Assembly (NCBI GenBank): GCA_965228975.1
Contig: OZ245851.1
Location: 682,001-746,000 of the forward strand
Length of the DNA: 64,000 bases
Direction of reading: 5' to 3'
Source of the DNA: JAJFJD01 sp965228975
Lineage (GTDB): Bacteria > Pseudomonadota > Alphaproteobacteria > UBA8366
Below the pieces are notes generated by a model. The model saw nothing but the letters and a program-made list of their open reading frames with translations, had not been told where the DNA came from and made no database searches. The position numbers and the translations under genes were made by a program. This document shows positions 1 through 8,112 of the stretch, piece after piece; the first letter of the stretch is position 1, and each line of letters opens with the position of its first letter.

Positions 1-129
1 CTCTACGCGGCGGGGGAGACGGCGGGCCTGTATTACGGCAAGTATCCCGGCGCAACCTCGGTCCTGCGCGGCGCGGTCTTCGGCCGCCGGGCCGGCCTGC
101 ATGCAGGGCGGGCGAATGCGGCGATCTAG
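1..129 (+). CDS. C-terminal end of an FAD-dependent dehydrogenase (TcuA/fumarate-reductase-like), partial
   Basis: The reading frame is open from the window edge and closes at TAG 127-129, leaving the last 42 residues. They contain LYAAGETAGLYYGKYPG followed by GAVFGRRAG. This is the typical last FAD-contacting segment of the flavoprotein subunit of the succinate dehydrogenase/fumarate reductase family, closest in style to tricarballylate dehydrogenase (TcuA). The family oxidises or reduces a C-C bond next to carboxylates using FAD. The substrate cannot be judged from this fragment. The 49 bp to the next gene contain nothing notable. Confidence 0.7.
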   Translation, partial: LYAAGETAGLYYGKYPGATSVLRGAVFGRRAGLHAGRANAAI

Positions 130-178
130 AAGGGCGTTCGAGGAAGCGACGGTCGGGTTGAAACACACGAAGCGACCA

Positions 179-2476
179 TTAGCTCGCGTTTCTCTTCGTT
201 GCGAAATCGACGGACACAAGATTGGATGGTCCGAACCATCTTTCCAGACGCTCCAGCGCGATCCAGAACCCTTCGCCGCCGTTGGCGTGTCCCTGCCAAA
301 CCTCGGGGATAAATCCGATATTCGGTGCAGTATCCGCCAACAACGCCGACACCGAGGCAAAATCGATTTCACCGTCTAGAATTTGAAGCCCCTCCGACGC
401 GACGTCGATAGCGTCCGAGATATGGAGGTGCGCGACATGCGGAATCAACTGCGCAATGTAATCGTTAAGGGACCAATTGAACTGGTTGCAGGCGAGTTTC
501 GCGTGAGAGATATCAAGGCAAACTCGATACCCATGGTCACGGCAGAACGTTGCGATGGACTCGGAATCGACGAAAAGATTGTGGAACCTTTGACCGCCGA
601 AATGCCACGGAAACGGCGGCATTGTTTGCGGCAAAATTTCAACACCGGTCGTGTCCAGCCGGTCCAGGCTTTCCAACAAGATCGATTTCCGTGTTTCGGT
701 ATCGCATGGCGGCAGGTTGGCATCTTGCGAAAAGCCGCCGACATTCGTGACTATCATCGGACGCGATGTCTTGATGAATCGGGACTTCATTGCGTTTGTC
801 AGGTCGATGACCCGTTGGAGATGCCTAATTGATAACTGCCGATGCTCGTCGTCCGGCGAGCACAGGTCCAGCACATGGTCGTTTCGAAACAACTCCGGAC
901 AATGCACCACGAAGTCCAGGTCCGTATTCACATGGATGTAATTGCGGAAATCCAGTTCTAGATCCCGGTAGCTGAGGTGGAACTCGACGAAATCGGGATT
1001 GCTGAGTGTGACCAGCTCCTCGAAATCATGGTACCGGACCGGTATCCCCCAAGGGCGGTCGAATCGATACCGTCGTGCACCGGACCGGCCATGATCCAGA
1101 TTCTCCGGATAAATGAAATCACCCACGCGAATGTTGCGGGCGGCACGGCGCCCAATAACGGTTGCACGCCGATTGGGCTGAATACCGCGTCCTGGACTCT
1201 TCATATCCAGCATTTCGGCGGTGATAGTCTCACCCTCGACGATTGACCGCTTCGCAACGATGCTTTTCGCCAAGACCTCGCGGTTGATCATTTCGCCTTG
1301 GGATATGGATCGGGGCTTGGCGGTGCCCATACTTTCCTCCACTTGGCGAATTCCACTGACCAGTGCTTGAAATTCACCGGGAAGGAGACTGGCTTTGTGG
1401 TCGCTTCCTTCTAGCGATTTGTCGAGCGTGAGATGCTTCTCGATCACCTTCGCGCCAAGCGGGATTGCCGCGATGGCGATGTGTATTCCGCGTTCGTGAC
1501 CGGAATAGCCGACGAGACAACGTCCGATCTCCGCCAGCCGTGTTAGGTAGGCGAGATTGATATCCTTGTACGGTGCCGGATAGGTTGAGTTGCAATGGAG
1601 CAGGACATATATGGCGCCGCGCTCGGAAAGCAGATCGACTGTTTCGGCGATCTCCTGTTCGGTCGACATGCCGGTCGACAGAAGCATCGGTCGCCGTGTT
1701 TCCGACACGCGTTGCACCAAATCATGATAGGTGAGGTCGGCCGAGGCGATCTTGAATGCGCGGATGCCGTAGCGCTCGAGTATGTCGACGCTCGCGATGT
1801 CCCAGGGCGTGCAAAGCGGTTCGATCCCACAGTCGTGGCAATAGTCGAAAATCCGAAGGAGATCGTCGTTGCAAAGGGAAAATCGATTGAGATTGTCCAA
1901 GGTGTATTGGGTACCGAGGTCTTCGCAGTCGCCATTTAGATTTCCGAATTTTCGGTATGTTTGATTTAGCTGGCGCATCTGAAATTTCACACAGTCAGCG
2001 CCGCTCGCCACGCTTTTGTCGACAAGCAGCTTCGCCATTTCGAAGTCGCCATTGTGATTGTTGCCGATCTCGGCGACGATGAGCGCAGGATGGCCTTCAC
2101 CGATTAATCGATTGGCAATCCGTATTTCAGATTTTTCCGGTCTGGCAATAGCAACCAGATGTCCATATTTGTCGACGAGCGGTAGAATGCGGACCGCGTC
2201 GGTGAACATACTGGCCAGTTTCTCTTGGCGATCGCCGAACTGTCCGACAACGACTTTCTTCAATGCGACGGACCGCACGGGCCGGGAAAGGTCTATGTCC
2301 TGGTTTGCCATGACCCATCGGCGAAAATCGCCATCCGACATGACGCCGACGAGTTTGCCCGCGTCGTCCACCGTGAAGACTATTTGCGACTTGTTGGAAT
2401 TGATCCGGCGAAGGGCTTCGTCCAAGCTAACGTCTTGATGTACCGTATAGGATGAAATGTCTCTGTCTATGACCAT
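179..2476 (-). CDS. Four-domain CBS-NeuB-SAF-TIM-barrel sialic-acid-synthase-like fusion
   Basis: The 765-residue protein has four parts. Residues 1-118 are a CBS pair (VMSDGDFRRW near 45-54). Residues 125-380 are a NeuB-type PEP-condensing barrel with AEIGNNHNGD (135-144), KFQ (164-166), HCNSTYPAP (294-302), GYSGHE (323-328) and EKHLTLD. Residues 400-465 are a SAF/antifreeze-like domain. Residues 475-760 are a xylose-isomerase-like TIM barrel with LDISHAKL. The NeuB family condenses an N-acetylated hexose or hexosamine with phosphoenolpyruvate to a nonulosonic acid; the SAF domain caps the active site. The extra barrel may supply an isomerase or epimerase step, and the CBS pair may sense a nucleotide; both are inferences. 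The ATG has an AAGGA Shine-Dalgarno 7 nt upstream and diverges from the cytidylyltransferase gene. NeuB, PseI and LegI cannot be told apart here. Confidence 0.85.
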   Translation of the reverse strand: MVIDRDISSYTVHQDVSLDEALRRINSNKSQIVFTVDDAGKLVGVMSDGDFRRWVMANQDIDLSRPVRSVALKKVVVGQFGDRQEKLASMFTDAVRILPLVDKYGHLVAIARPEKSEIRIANRLIGEGHPALIVAEIGNNHNGDFEMAKLLVDKSVASGADCVKFQMRQLNQTYRKFGNLNGDCEDLGTQYTLDNLNRFSLCNDDLLRIFDYCHDCGIEPLCTPWDIASVDILERYGIRAFKIASADLTYHDLVQRVSETRRPMLLSTGMSTEQEIAETVDLLSERGAIYVLLHCNSTYPAPYKDINLAYLTRLAEIGRCLVGYSGHERGIHIAIAAIPLGAKVIEKHLTLDKSLEGSDHKASLLPGEFQALVSGIRQVEESMGTAKPRSISQGEMINREVLAKSIVAKRSIVEGETITAEMLDMKSPGRGIQPNRRATVIGRRAARNIRVGDFIYPENLDHGRSGARRYRFDRPWGIPVRYHDFEELVTLSNPDFVEFHLSYRDLELDFRNYIHVNTDLDFVVHCPELFRNDHVLDLCSPDDEHRQLSIRHLQRVIDLTNAMKSRFIKTSRPMIVTNVGGFSQDANLPPCDTETRKSILLESLDRLDTTGVEILPQTMPPFPWHFGGQRFHNLFVDSESIATFCRDHGYRVCLDISHAKLACNQFNWSLNDYIAQLIPHVAHLHISDAIDVASEGLQILDGEIDFASVSALLADTAPNIGFIPEVWQGHANGGEGFWIALERLERWFGPSNLVSVDFATKRNAS

Positions 2477-2541
2477 CTCAGAATCCTTGGATTGACCATG
2501 CGACCGTCGGCACGGTGTCTTCGCCTAACCGGTATTCATCG

Positions 2542-3231
2542 ATGACGCGTTTCCTTTGCGTCATACCGGTTCGATGTGGGTCGCGTGGAATTCCGCACAA
2601 GAATGTCAAACCGCTTGGTGGCAAGCCGCTGATGGCTTGGACGATAGAACAGGCCGTTTCCTGTCCGCGACTGGATCGAGTAATCGTATCTACTGATTCG
2701 CGGGAATACGCAACGGTCGCAAAAGAATTCGGTGCCGAAGTTCCGTTTATGCGGCCCGATGCGCTCGCGACTGCCGAGTGTGCGACCGAACCGGTCCTCC
2801 TTCACGCGCTGCAGGAGCTTGAAAAGGAAGGGTACGTGCCCGATGCGGTCGTCCTGCTTCAGGCGACAAGTCCCTTTCGTGCGCCGGAGACGATCGCGAA
2901 TGCTATCGATTCCTATGAGAAGAGCGACGCCGATTCGTTGTTCACGGCCGTTCCCACCACGCCCTTGATGTGGAAGAACGCCGCAGAACCCGAGCCGCTT
3001 TACGATTACATGAACCGGCCACGGCGCCAGGATTTTTCACCCGAAGACCAACTTTTTCGAGAGAACGGCTCGATCTTCATTACGAAGACGGCGCTCTTGA
3101 AGCGGACGGGGAACAGGCTCGGCGGGAAAATGATCCTTTATCCGATGGAAAATCTGGAAGCGTTCGACATCGACAGCAATGACGATTTTGCGATGGCCGA
3201 GCGTCTTGTCGAATACTGGCCGCACCGATAG
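2542..3231 (+). CDS. CMP-nonulosonic acid (acylneuraminate) cytidylyltransferase
   Basis: This enzyme activates a sialic-acid-like sugar with CTP to the CMP-sugar used by glycosyltransferases. The 229-residue product begins MTRFLCVIPVRCGSRGIP, matching the N-terminal nucleotide-binding loop of NeuA/PseF/LegF (IPARxGSKxIPxKN). LLQATSPFR near residue 117 is the second family signature. The N-terminal Arg-Cys-Gly loop is slightly atypical (usually A-R-G-G). A GTG at 2515 gives nine extra residues; ATG 2542 was preferred because the family starts there, though neither has a clear Shine-Dalgarno site. Divergent from the NeuB fusion, so the two probably supply consecutive steps of one pathway. The convergent radical SAM gene ends 22 bp downstream. 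Confidence 0.88.
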   Translation: MTRFLCVIPVRCGSRGIPHKNVKPLGGKPLMAWTIEQAVSCPRLDRVIVSTDSREYATVAKEFGAEVPFMRPDALATAECATEPVLLHALQELEKEGYVPDAVVLLQATSPFRAPETIANAIDSYEKSDADSLFTAVPTTPLMWKNAAEPEPLYDYMNRPRRQDFSPEDQLFRENGSIFITKTALLKRTGNRLGGKMILYPMENLEAFDIDSNDDFAMAERLVEYWPHR

Positions 3232-3253
3232 AGGGCCGTGTTAGCGACTGTTC

Positions 3254-4645
3254 CTAACCGGCCAGTTTGAGGTTTTCGAAGTTCATGCCCAGACCTTGTT
3301 TCTCCCTATCGTCGCCGCCGAAGCGCGCGGCGAGTGAAGGGTCCTCGGCGATGACGACATCTTTATAGAACAGGCTGGCAAGCAATTCGGCATTTCCCGG
3401 TTCGAAGGTATCGGCGGAGAAGGATTTGCCATTGTCCCGATGGCGGATAAGAAACTCGGCCGTCTCGTTCGAGATGCTGATCGTGTTTCCCCAACGAATG
3501 TTGACAAGGCAGAAACCCTGCTCGCGGCGAAATCGAAGTCTTTTCGGCGCGATAAACGCCATCCCATCGTCCATTGCCGCGAAAATGTCGTTGTTCGGCA
3601 CCGGCTCGTAGTGTTGGTCGAATGCATGTGGCCCGACGAAGAGCGGATCTTTCGCAGCATGGTCGCCGTAATGGCCGAGGGACGCCATACTGCATCCTGA
3701 TTCGCATACGTCGATGTAACGGCATCCGGCGCATCCGTCGAAATGGAACCGGCCGTCATGCCAGCGCCGCATTTTGCCCTGGTAAACGTCTTCTATGGAT
3801 TGTTCCAGAATATTGCCGTAACCGTCCTCTTCATGAACGCAGGCGTGAACGTCTCCGTTCGCATTGACGCTCATCCGGTGGCCGGATTGCGACGGGCAGC
3901 CCCGGCCAACGAAATCCTTGTATCGATCGAGGTCGCCGAGGAAACAAAGCGGGTAACTGACCAAGGATCCGACGCGGATACCGAAATCGTCGCGCGCGCG
4001 TAGCGCGGCGTCCAAGCATTCCTTTGTTTCCTCTGCGCTGAGCGAATAGTCGTCGACCTGCTTTGTATCCGAATAGGTCGGCGGCACGGACCGCGTGACG
4101 AAGAGTTTCTCGCAACCAAGTTCCTTTGCCAGTCTTGCTGTGCCGTAGACCTGATCCTGCGTTCGGCGGGTGACGACCATATTCGCGCTTACCCGCATGC
4201 CGTTGCGTGTTGCGCAGGATATCCCGCGATTGACCCGTTCGAACGCGCCGACCTGCGCCATGACATAGTCTGTGACCGTTGGGTCGTATGACGGTAGGCT
4301 CGTTAGGATATGATCCAACCCGAGATCTAGGAGACGCATTATCCGGTCATCCCTGGCGAGCATCAGATTACTGTTCACGCTGATCGAAACGCCGCGCCGT
4401 ATGAGCTCTTCGACCGCATACTCAAGAAGGTTGAATTGAGCGAATGGCTCTCCGCCCGACAAGATGACGTGAAAGACATTCGCTTCGACAACACGATCGA
4501 AGATTAGGTCCAGCTTGTCGGTATCCAGCGAAACCGAACCCATGCTCTCGTCGCGCCAAAAGTTATAGCAGTGTCGACACTTGGCGTTGCACAGCTCGGT
4601 GAGTTCCAGGTTCAGGGTGGTCGGCGCCGAGAAGAGTCGCTTCAT
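3254..4645 (-). CDS. Radical SAM protein with SPASM domain
   Basis: The 463-residue protein carries the radical SAM [4Fe-4S] motif C19-x3-C23-x2-C26 and the SAM-contacting GGEP at 64-67. After the barrel comes a SPASM-like cysteine cluster: RGCPSQSGHRMSVNANGD, then C-x-H, then CAGCRYIDVCESGC. This provides ligands for auxiliary Fe-S clusters. Such enzymes do radical chemistry on peptides or small metabolites, including peptide maturation and carbohydrate dehydrogenation. The last ~120 residues are not recognised. It sits between the nonulosonate activation gene and a methyltransferase, so a sugar-modifying role is a reasonable inference. No small precursor-peptide gene was seen beside it, which argues weakly against peptide maturation. 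Confidence 0.85.
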   Translation of the reverse strand: MKRLFSAPTTLNLELTELCNAKCRHCYNFWRDESMGSVSLDTDKLDLIFDRVVEANVFHVILSGGEPFAQFNLLEYAVEELIRRGVSISVNSNLMLARDDRIMRLLDLGLDHILTSLPSYDPTVTDYVMAQVGAFERVNRGISCATRNGMRVSANMVVTRRTQDQVYGTARLAKELGCEKLFVTRSVPPTYSDTKQVDDYSLSAEETKECLDAALRARDDFGIRVGSLVSYPLCFLGDLDRYKDFVGRGCPSQSGHRMSVNANGDVHACVHEEDGYGNILEQSIEDVYQGKMRRWHDGRFHFDGCAGCRYIDVCESGCSMASLGHYGDHAAKDPLFVGPHAFDQHYEPVPNNDIFAAMDDGMAFIAPKRLRFRREQGFCLVNIRWGNTISISNETAEFLIRHRDNGKSFSADTFEPGNAELLASLFYKDVVIAEDPSLAARFGGDDREKQGLGMNFENLKLAG

Positions 4646-4719
4646 GATCGCATCAGATCCTAAGGGTCAAGAGGTGGGCCGTCGTTGTGTTCCAAGATGG
4701 GGGCAGGCGGGGCGCATCG

Positions 4720-5535
4720 TCATGGTTTTACGACGAACGCAATATTGCTCGAATATGCCAACTTCTGTACCGAGACGGGCATTTCGGAAAAAAATTCGTC
4801 GATGGCTTTGTTCGCGCCGGGAAACGCGCCGTAATCGTCAAGGATGATGACGCCGCCCCGTACGACATGAGGGTATAAGTGCGTGAGACATGCGGCCGTC
4901 GGCTCGAAGAGATCGACGTCGACATGCAGCATCGCGATCTTCAACTGTGTGTTTGCCGCAATAAACTCAGGGATGGTTTGACATAAGTCGCCTTCGATCA
5001 ATTCGATATTCTCGAACAACATTTGTTGTTGCAGAATATCGACTAGAGCCGCCCGGCGGATGCTCTCGTCGCCGGCGGCCGCCACGAACCGGTCCCTGCA
5101 TTCGCGGTCATCTTCAAATCCCGCTTCGGGAAATTTTCCAAACGTGTCGAATGCGACGATGCGTCGGCTGAAGGCGTTCTCCAAGAGCGCGCGAAACTTG
5201 ATCCAACGGAACAGCGACGTGCCCTTGAACACGCCGCACTCGACGATTTCGCCGGGTAAGGATGATATCCGCCGAAATAAATCGAGATGGGTGGCGAACT
5301 TGCCAATTCTGGCGATGGACGCGGATTGATAAAACGCGTTTTCGATGTCGAATGGATTTTCGTTATTCCCGATGCTGTATTCCCCCATTACATCGGTTCC
5401 CAGATAGCGCTTCCAGGCGAAACTATGGCACCAAAAATCAAAGTCACCTTCTACCTTGCCAGCAGGAAGCCCCAAAATTTGTATGGGACTGCGAGTGGTC
5501 AGATCGCGACAACCGAAAGTTCGAGTGATTCGCAC
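4720..5535 (-). CDS. TylF/MycF-like SAM-dependent O-methyltransferase
   Basis: The protein matches the macrocin O-methyltransferase family. It has EIVECGVFKGTSLFRW (SAM-binding loop), FDTFGKFPE, and MLHVDVDLFEPT followed by GGVIILDDYG, whose acidic residues bind Mg2+ in TylF/MycF. These enzymes methylate sugar hydroxyls in antibiotics and surface polysaccharides. The annotated start is GTG 5535 (271 aa), which has no obvious Shine-Dalgarno. ATG 5388 (222 aa) is an alternative that begins where family similarity starts and has GGAA 8 nt upstream. The residues before it look protein-like, so the longer form is kept. It lies head-to-head with the AT-rich glycosyltransferase gene, separated by an AT-rich spacer. 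Confidence 0.82.
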   Translation of the reverse strand: MRITRTFGCRDLTTRSPIQILGLPAGKVEGDFDFWCHSFAWKRYLGTDVMGEYSIGNNENPFDIENAFYQSASIARIGKFATHLDLFRRISSLPGEIVECGVFKGTSLFRWIKFRALLENAFSRRIVAFDTFGKFPEAGFEDDRECRDRFVAAAGDESIRRAALVDILQQQMLFENIELIEGDLCQTIPEFIAANTQLKIAMLHVDVDLFEPTAACLTHLYPHVVRGGVIILDDYGAFPGANKAIDEFFSEMPVSVQKLAYSSNIAFVVKP

Positions 5536-5555
5536 TGAAGTTCAATGAAAATTGT

Positions 5556-5583
5556 TTGAAATCTTCAAAAAGTCTCGTAAAAC
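5556..5583 (+). promoter_or_regulatory. Candidate sigma70-type promoter for the 5653 gene
   Basis: TTGAAA at 5556-5561 and TAAAAC at 5578-5583 are separated by 16 bp, in an AT-rich spacer about 70 nt upstream of the ATG at 5653. That ATG has its own AGGA ribosome site 7 nt away. Matches to consensus are 5/6 and 4/6. In an AT-rich stretch such matches can arise by chance. Confidence 0.35.
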
Positions 5584-5652
5584 ATCACCCTGTGTAAAAG
5601 TAGTAATGCCACACTAGTGATGTATTAATGCGCCTCCATTCAAGGAACTAAA

Positions 5653-7365
5653 ATGCGTATTGAGAATGAAGACGCAAATGCTTTTGCATCATTTTGCAAA
5701 CAAAACATGAAGTATTGGGATATTGATTCCCGTTCGAAGAAAATCGATTCTGAAAAAGTGATTCTTGTCGAATTGTTCGACAGCAATAGAGATTCGTTAT
5801 TCAGATCCATCATACTCGCTAAATTTTTGCAGAATTATTACGGCTACAAAATTGTCGCGCTGACCGGCACGACCGCGTTAAGGCGGTCGCTATACGAGCC
5901 AAAGACCGAAAACTGTCTCGAAACTTTCGCGAAAACTTTTGGCATCACCGATTTTCTGTATGTCGACACGCCCGAGACCGACGACATGTCTGTGGCCGTG
6001 TCCACAGCGGATAGCATTTCCGATCGGGCGGTTGGCGATCTTGTCGATAGCATTAGTCTCTCGGACGAGAGCGGCGATAAAGAAAAGATACTAAGCTGGG
6101 TTACGGAAAGAGGCGTAAATATTGGAAAATACATATTTGATACTTGTCAAAGATGTTGTTTGTCCCCGAAATACGATTTGTATAAAGAAAAATTGCCGTA
6201 TTTTATAAAAGAGACGGCTTTTTTACATAACACTTATAGTAATTTATTTCGTACTTTAAATGTTGCGAAGGTCGTCACAAGCCATATCGACTATAATCTT
6301 TGGGGATTGCTCGGTGAGATTGCGCTGCAAAACGACATCGACGTTTTTTATCAGCGGATCGAGGGAAATCTCTCCGTTTTTGTCCTGAAGGAGCCGCCGA
6401 AACACCCCAATTCACTCGGCAGCATTAGCCGCGAAGGAGAAACCTTCGCGTTCGAGCGGTTCATCTGGCCCTATCGGGCGAAACTAAGCGATTTGTCGGA
6501 TAAGGTTGTCGACCTCATAAACTCCGGCGAGGTGCTTTATCCGCCTTGGTGGACTCAGCAGACGCTGGAAGACGACGTCCAACACAAATCGCGGATGGAA
6601 ATTTTGTCCCGGATAGGACTGGCGGACGATAGGCCGGTGTTCATCCTATTCAGCCACGCGCTTACCGATGAGGTCCGTTTCGACACGCAGCCTTTCCCGG
6701 ATTGCTATGACTGGTTGAAATATTCTCTGAAGTCCGCCGCAGGCGACCCGACGAGAAATTGGATTCTGAAGGTTCATCCGCATGACGATTTGTACGATCG
6801 AAGCGGCGCAATCGCCGATCTTCGGAACGAATTCGGCGACGCACCGAATATTCGTTTCATCGACGACGAATTGACGAAGACCGAGGTTTTCGAGATTTGC
6901 GATGTCGGCCTCACGATAAGGGGCAGTCTCGGGTTCGAATTGGCTGCCGCCGGAATTCCTGTCATTCTCGCCGGACGATCCCGCATGTCTGACATTGGGT
7001 TTGCATTCATCGCGGATGATATACCCACGTATGACTCCTATCTCGCTTCTTCGCTCGACGATCTGAGATTGAGCGAAGAGCAGATTTACCGGGCGCGGCT
7101 CTACATCATGTACAATCGGCTGGTTTCGACCGTTAGTTCGGCGTTCATTCCCTATTGCGGGATCTATCCGTCGATTGATTTTTGGCGCGAAGCGCAGAAC
7201 CGCCTTCGATCGAATTGCGTCGAGATCGATGTGTTCTATCGAAACCTGGTCCGGTCTATCGAGTTGGATTTGCCCCGAGTCCTTAACTGCGACTTCGTGC
7301 AATCGTTGGTCCCGCAGCCGCAACGCGAGGGCGCCGCGGCTGTGGCCGAGCATTCAGCGGCGTGA
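5653..7365 (+). CDS. Capsule/surface-polysaccharide glycosyltransferase-like protein
   Basis: The 570-residue protein is predicted to be cytoplasmic, with no signal peptide or membrane span. The C-terminal half looks like a GT-B nucleotide-sugar fold of the capsular polysaccharide type: ILKVHPHDDLYDR, then a short segment ending FIDDE, then GLTIRGSLGFELAAAGIPV. This is the pattern of a transferase gripping a nucleotide sugar and is shared with KpsS/LipB- and CDP-glycerol-transferase-like proteins. The N-terminal 210 residues are not recognised and are encoded by conspicuously AT-rich DNA, while the rest approaches the GC content of the neighbours. AAGGA precedes the ATG. The stop overlaps the convergent crotonase gene by 12 bp. 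It is probably the polymerising or decorating transferase of the glycan island, but the acceptor is unknown. Confidence 0.6.
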   Translation: MRIENEDANAFASFCKQNMKYWDIDSRSKKIDSEKVILVELFDSNRDSLFRSIILAKFLQNYYGYKIVALTGTTALRRSLYEPKTENCLETFAKTFGITDFLYVDTPETDDMSVAVSTADSISDRAVGDLVDSISLSDESGDKEKILSWVTERGVNIGKYIFDTCQRCCLSPKYDLYKEKLPYFIKETAFLHNTYSNLFRTLNVAKVVTSHIDYNLWGLLGEIALQNDIDVFYQRIEGNLSVFVLKEPPKHPNSLGSISREGETFAFERFIWPYRAKLSDLSDKVVDLINSGEVLYPPWWTQQTLEDDVQHKSRMEILSRIGLADDRPVFILFSHALTDEVRFDTQPFPDCYDWLKYSLKSAAGDPTRNWILKVHPHDDLYDRSGAIADLRNEFGDAPNIRFIDDELTKTEVFEICDVGLTIRGSLGFELAAAGIPVILAGRSRMSDIGFAFIADDIPTYDSYLASSLDDLRLSEEQIYRARLYIMYNRLVSTVSSAFIPYCGIYPSIDFWREAQNRLRSNCVEIDVFYRNLVRSIELDLPRVLNCDFVQSLVPQPQREGAAAVAEHSAA

Positions 7366-8073
7366 CCGCACTGTCGCCAGGGTGTAGCCCGCCAAATCCG
7401 ACATGATGTCGGGATGGAGCGACGGGCCGGTCCACTGGAACCGCTTGACGGCGGCGATGTCGATCGGGTCGTAGCTCGAGAGCTGCTTCAGCAGTTTCTC
7501 CACCGCGGGCTCCAGGTCGTCCGGCGCGAAGACCCGGCTGACCAGGCCCGAGGCAAGCGCCGTTTGCGCGTCGATCTCCTCCACCGAATAGACCAGATCG
7601 GTCACCGTCTTCGGCGCGACCTTGGCCAGCGCCGCCATGGCGAGAGTCGGGGCGGTGCCATGCAGCATTTCGGGCAGGGCGAACCGCGCCTGATCCGAGG
7701 CGTAGGCGACGTCCGACCCGCCGACCAATGCGCAGCCGAAGCCAAGGGCCTTGCCGTGCACGACCGAAATGATCGGGATCGGGCAGTTCCGGAAGGCGGT
7801 GTAGACGGCAAGGATCTTGCTCATGGCGCGCGCGTGCAGGTCGAAGCCGTTCTTCGGCGGGCCGCCGGGCAGCTTCTGTTCGCGGCCGTGGCAGAAATCC
7901 TTGCCGTTGCCGCGCAGCACGATGGCGCAGGTCTTCCCGTCGCGCCCGAGGTCGTTCACCGTATCGGTGAGGAACTCTTTCATCCTGGTGCTCATCAGGT
8001 TGCCCTTACGGGGCCGGTTGAGCGTGATATGTACGATCCGGCCTTTCTTTTCGATCAGGATCTGCTTGGCCAT
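7354..8073 (-). CDS. Enoyl-CoA hydratase/isomerase family (crotonase) protein
   Basis: The 239-residue crotonase-fold protein has the oxyanion-hole segments GNGKDFCHGRE and VHGKALGFGCALVGGSD, and ALPEMLHGTAP. Of the two glutamates of classical enoyl-CoA hydratase, the second (in LPE) is present, but the first, expected after GGGC, is alanine. A single acid is more typical of isomerases or other crotonases than of hydratases. It lies 39 bp downstream of the molybdenum hydroxylase large subunit on the same strand and is probably the last gene of that operon. The substrate is unknown. The 3' end overlaps the convergent glycosyltransferase gene by 12 bp. Confidence 0.85.
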   Translation of the reverse strand: MAKQILIEKKGRIVHITLNRPRKGNLMSTRMKEFLTDTVNDLGRDGKTCAIVLRGNGKDFCHGREQKLPGGPPKNGFDLHARAMSKILAVYTAFRNCPIPIISVVHGKALGFGCALVGGSDVAYASDQARFALPEMLHGTAPTLAMAALAKVAPKTVTDLVYSVEEIDAQTALASGLVSRVFAPDDLEPAVEKLLKQLSSYDPIDIAAVKRFQWTGPSLHPDIMSDLAGYTLATVRSRR

Positions 8074-8112
8074 GTGGTCCTCCCGGATTTTTCGTTTTGA
8101 TTTTTTGGTTAT

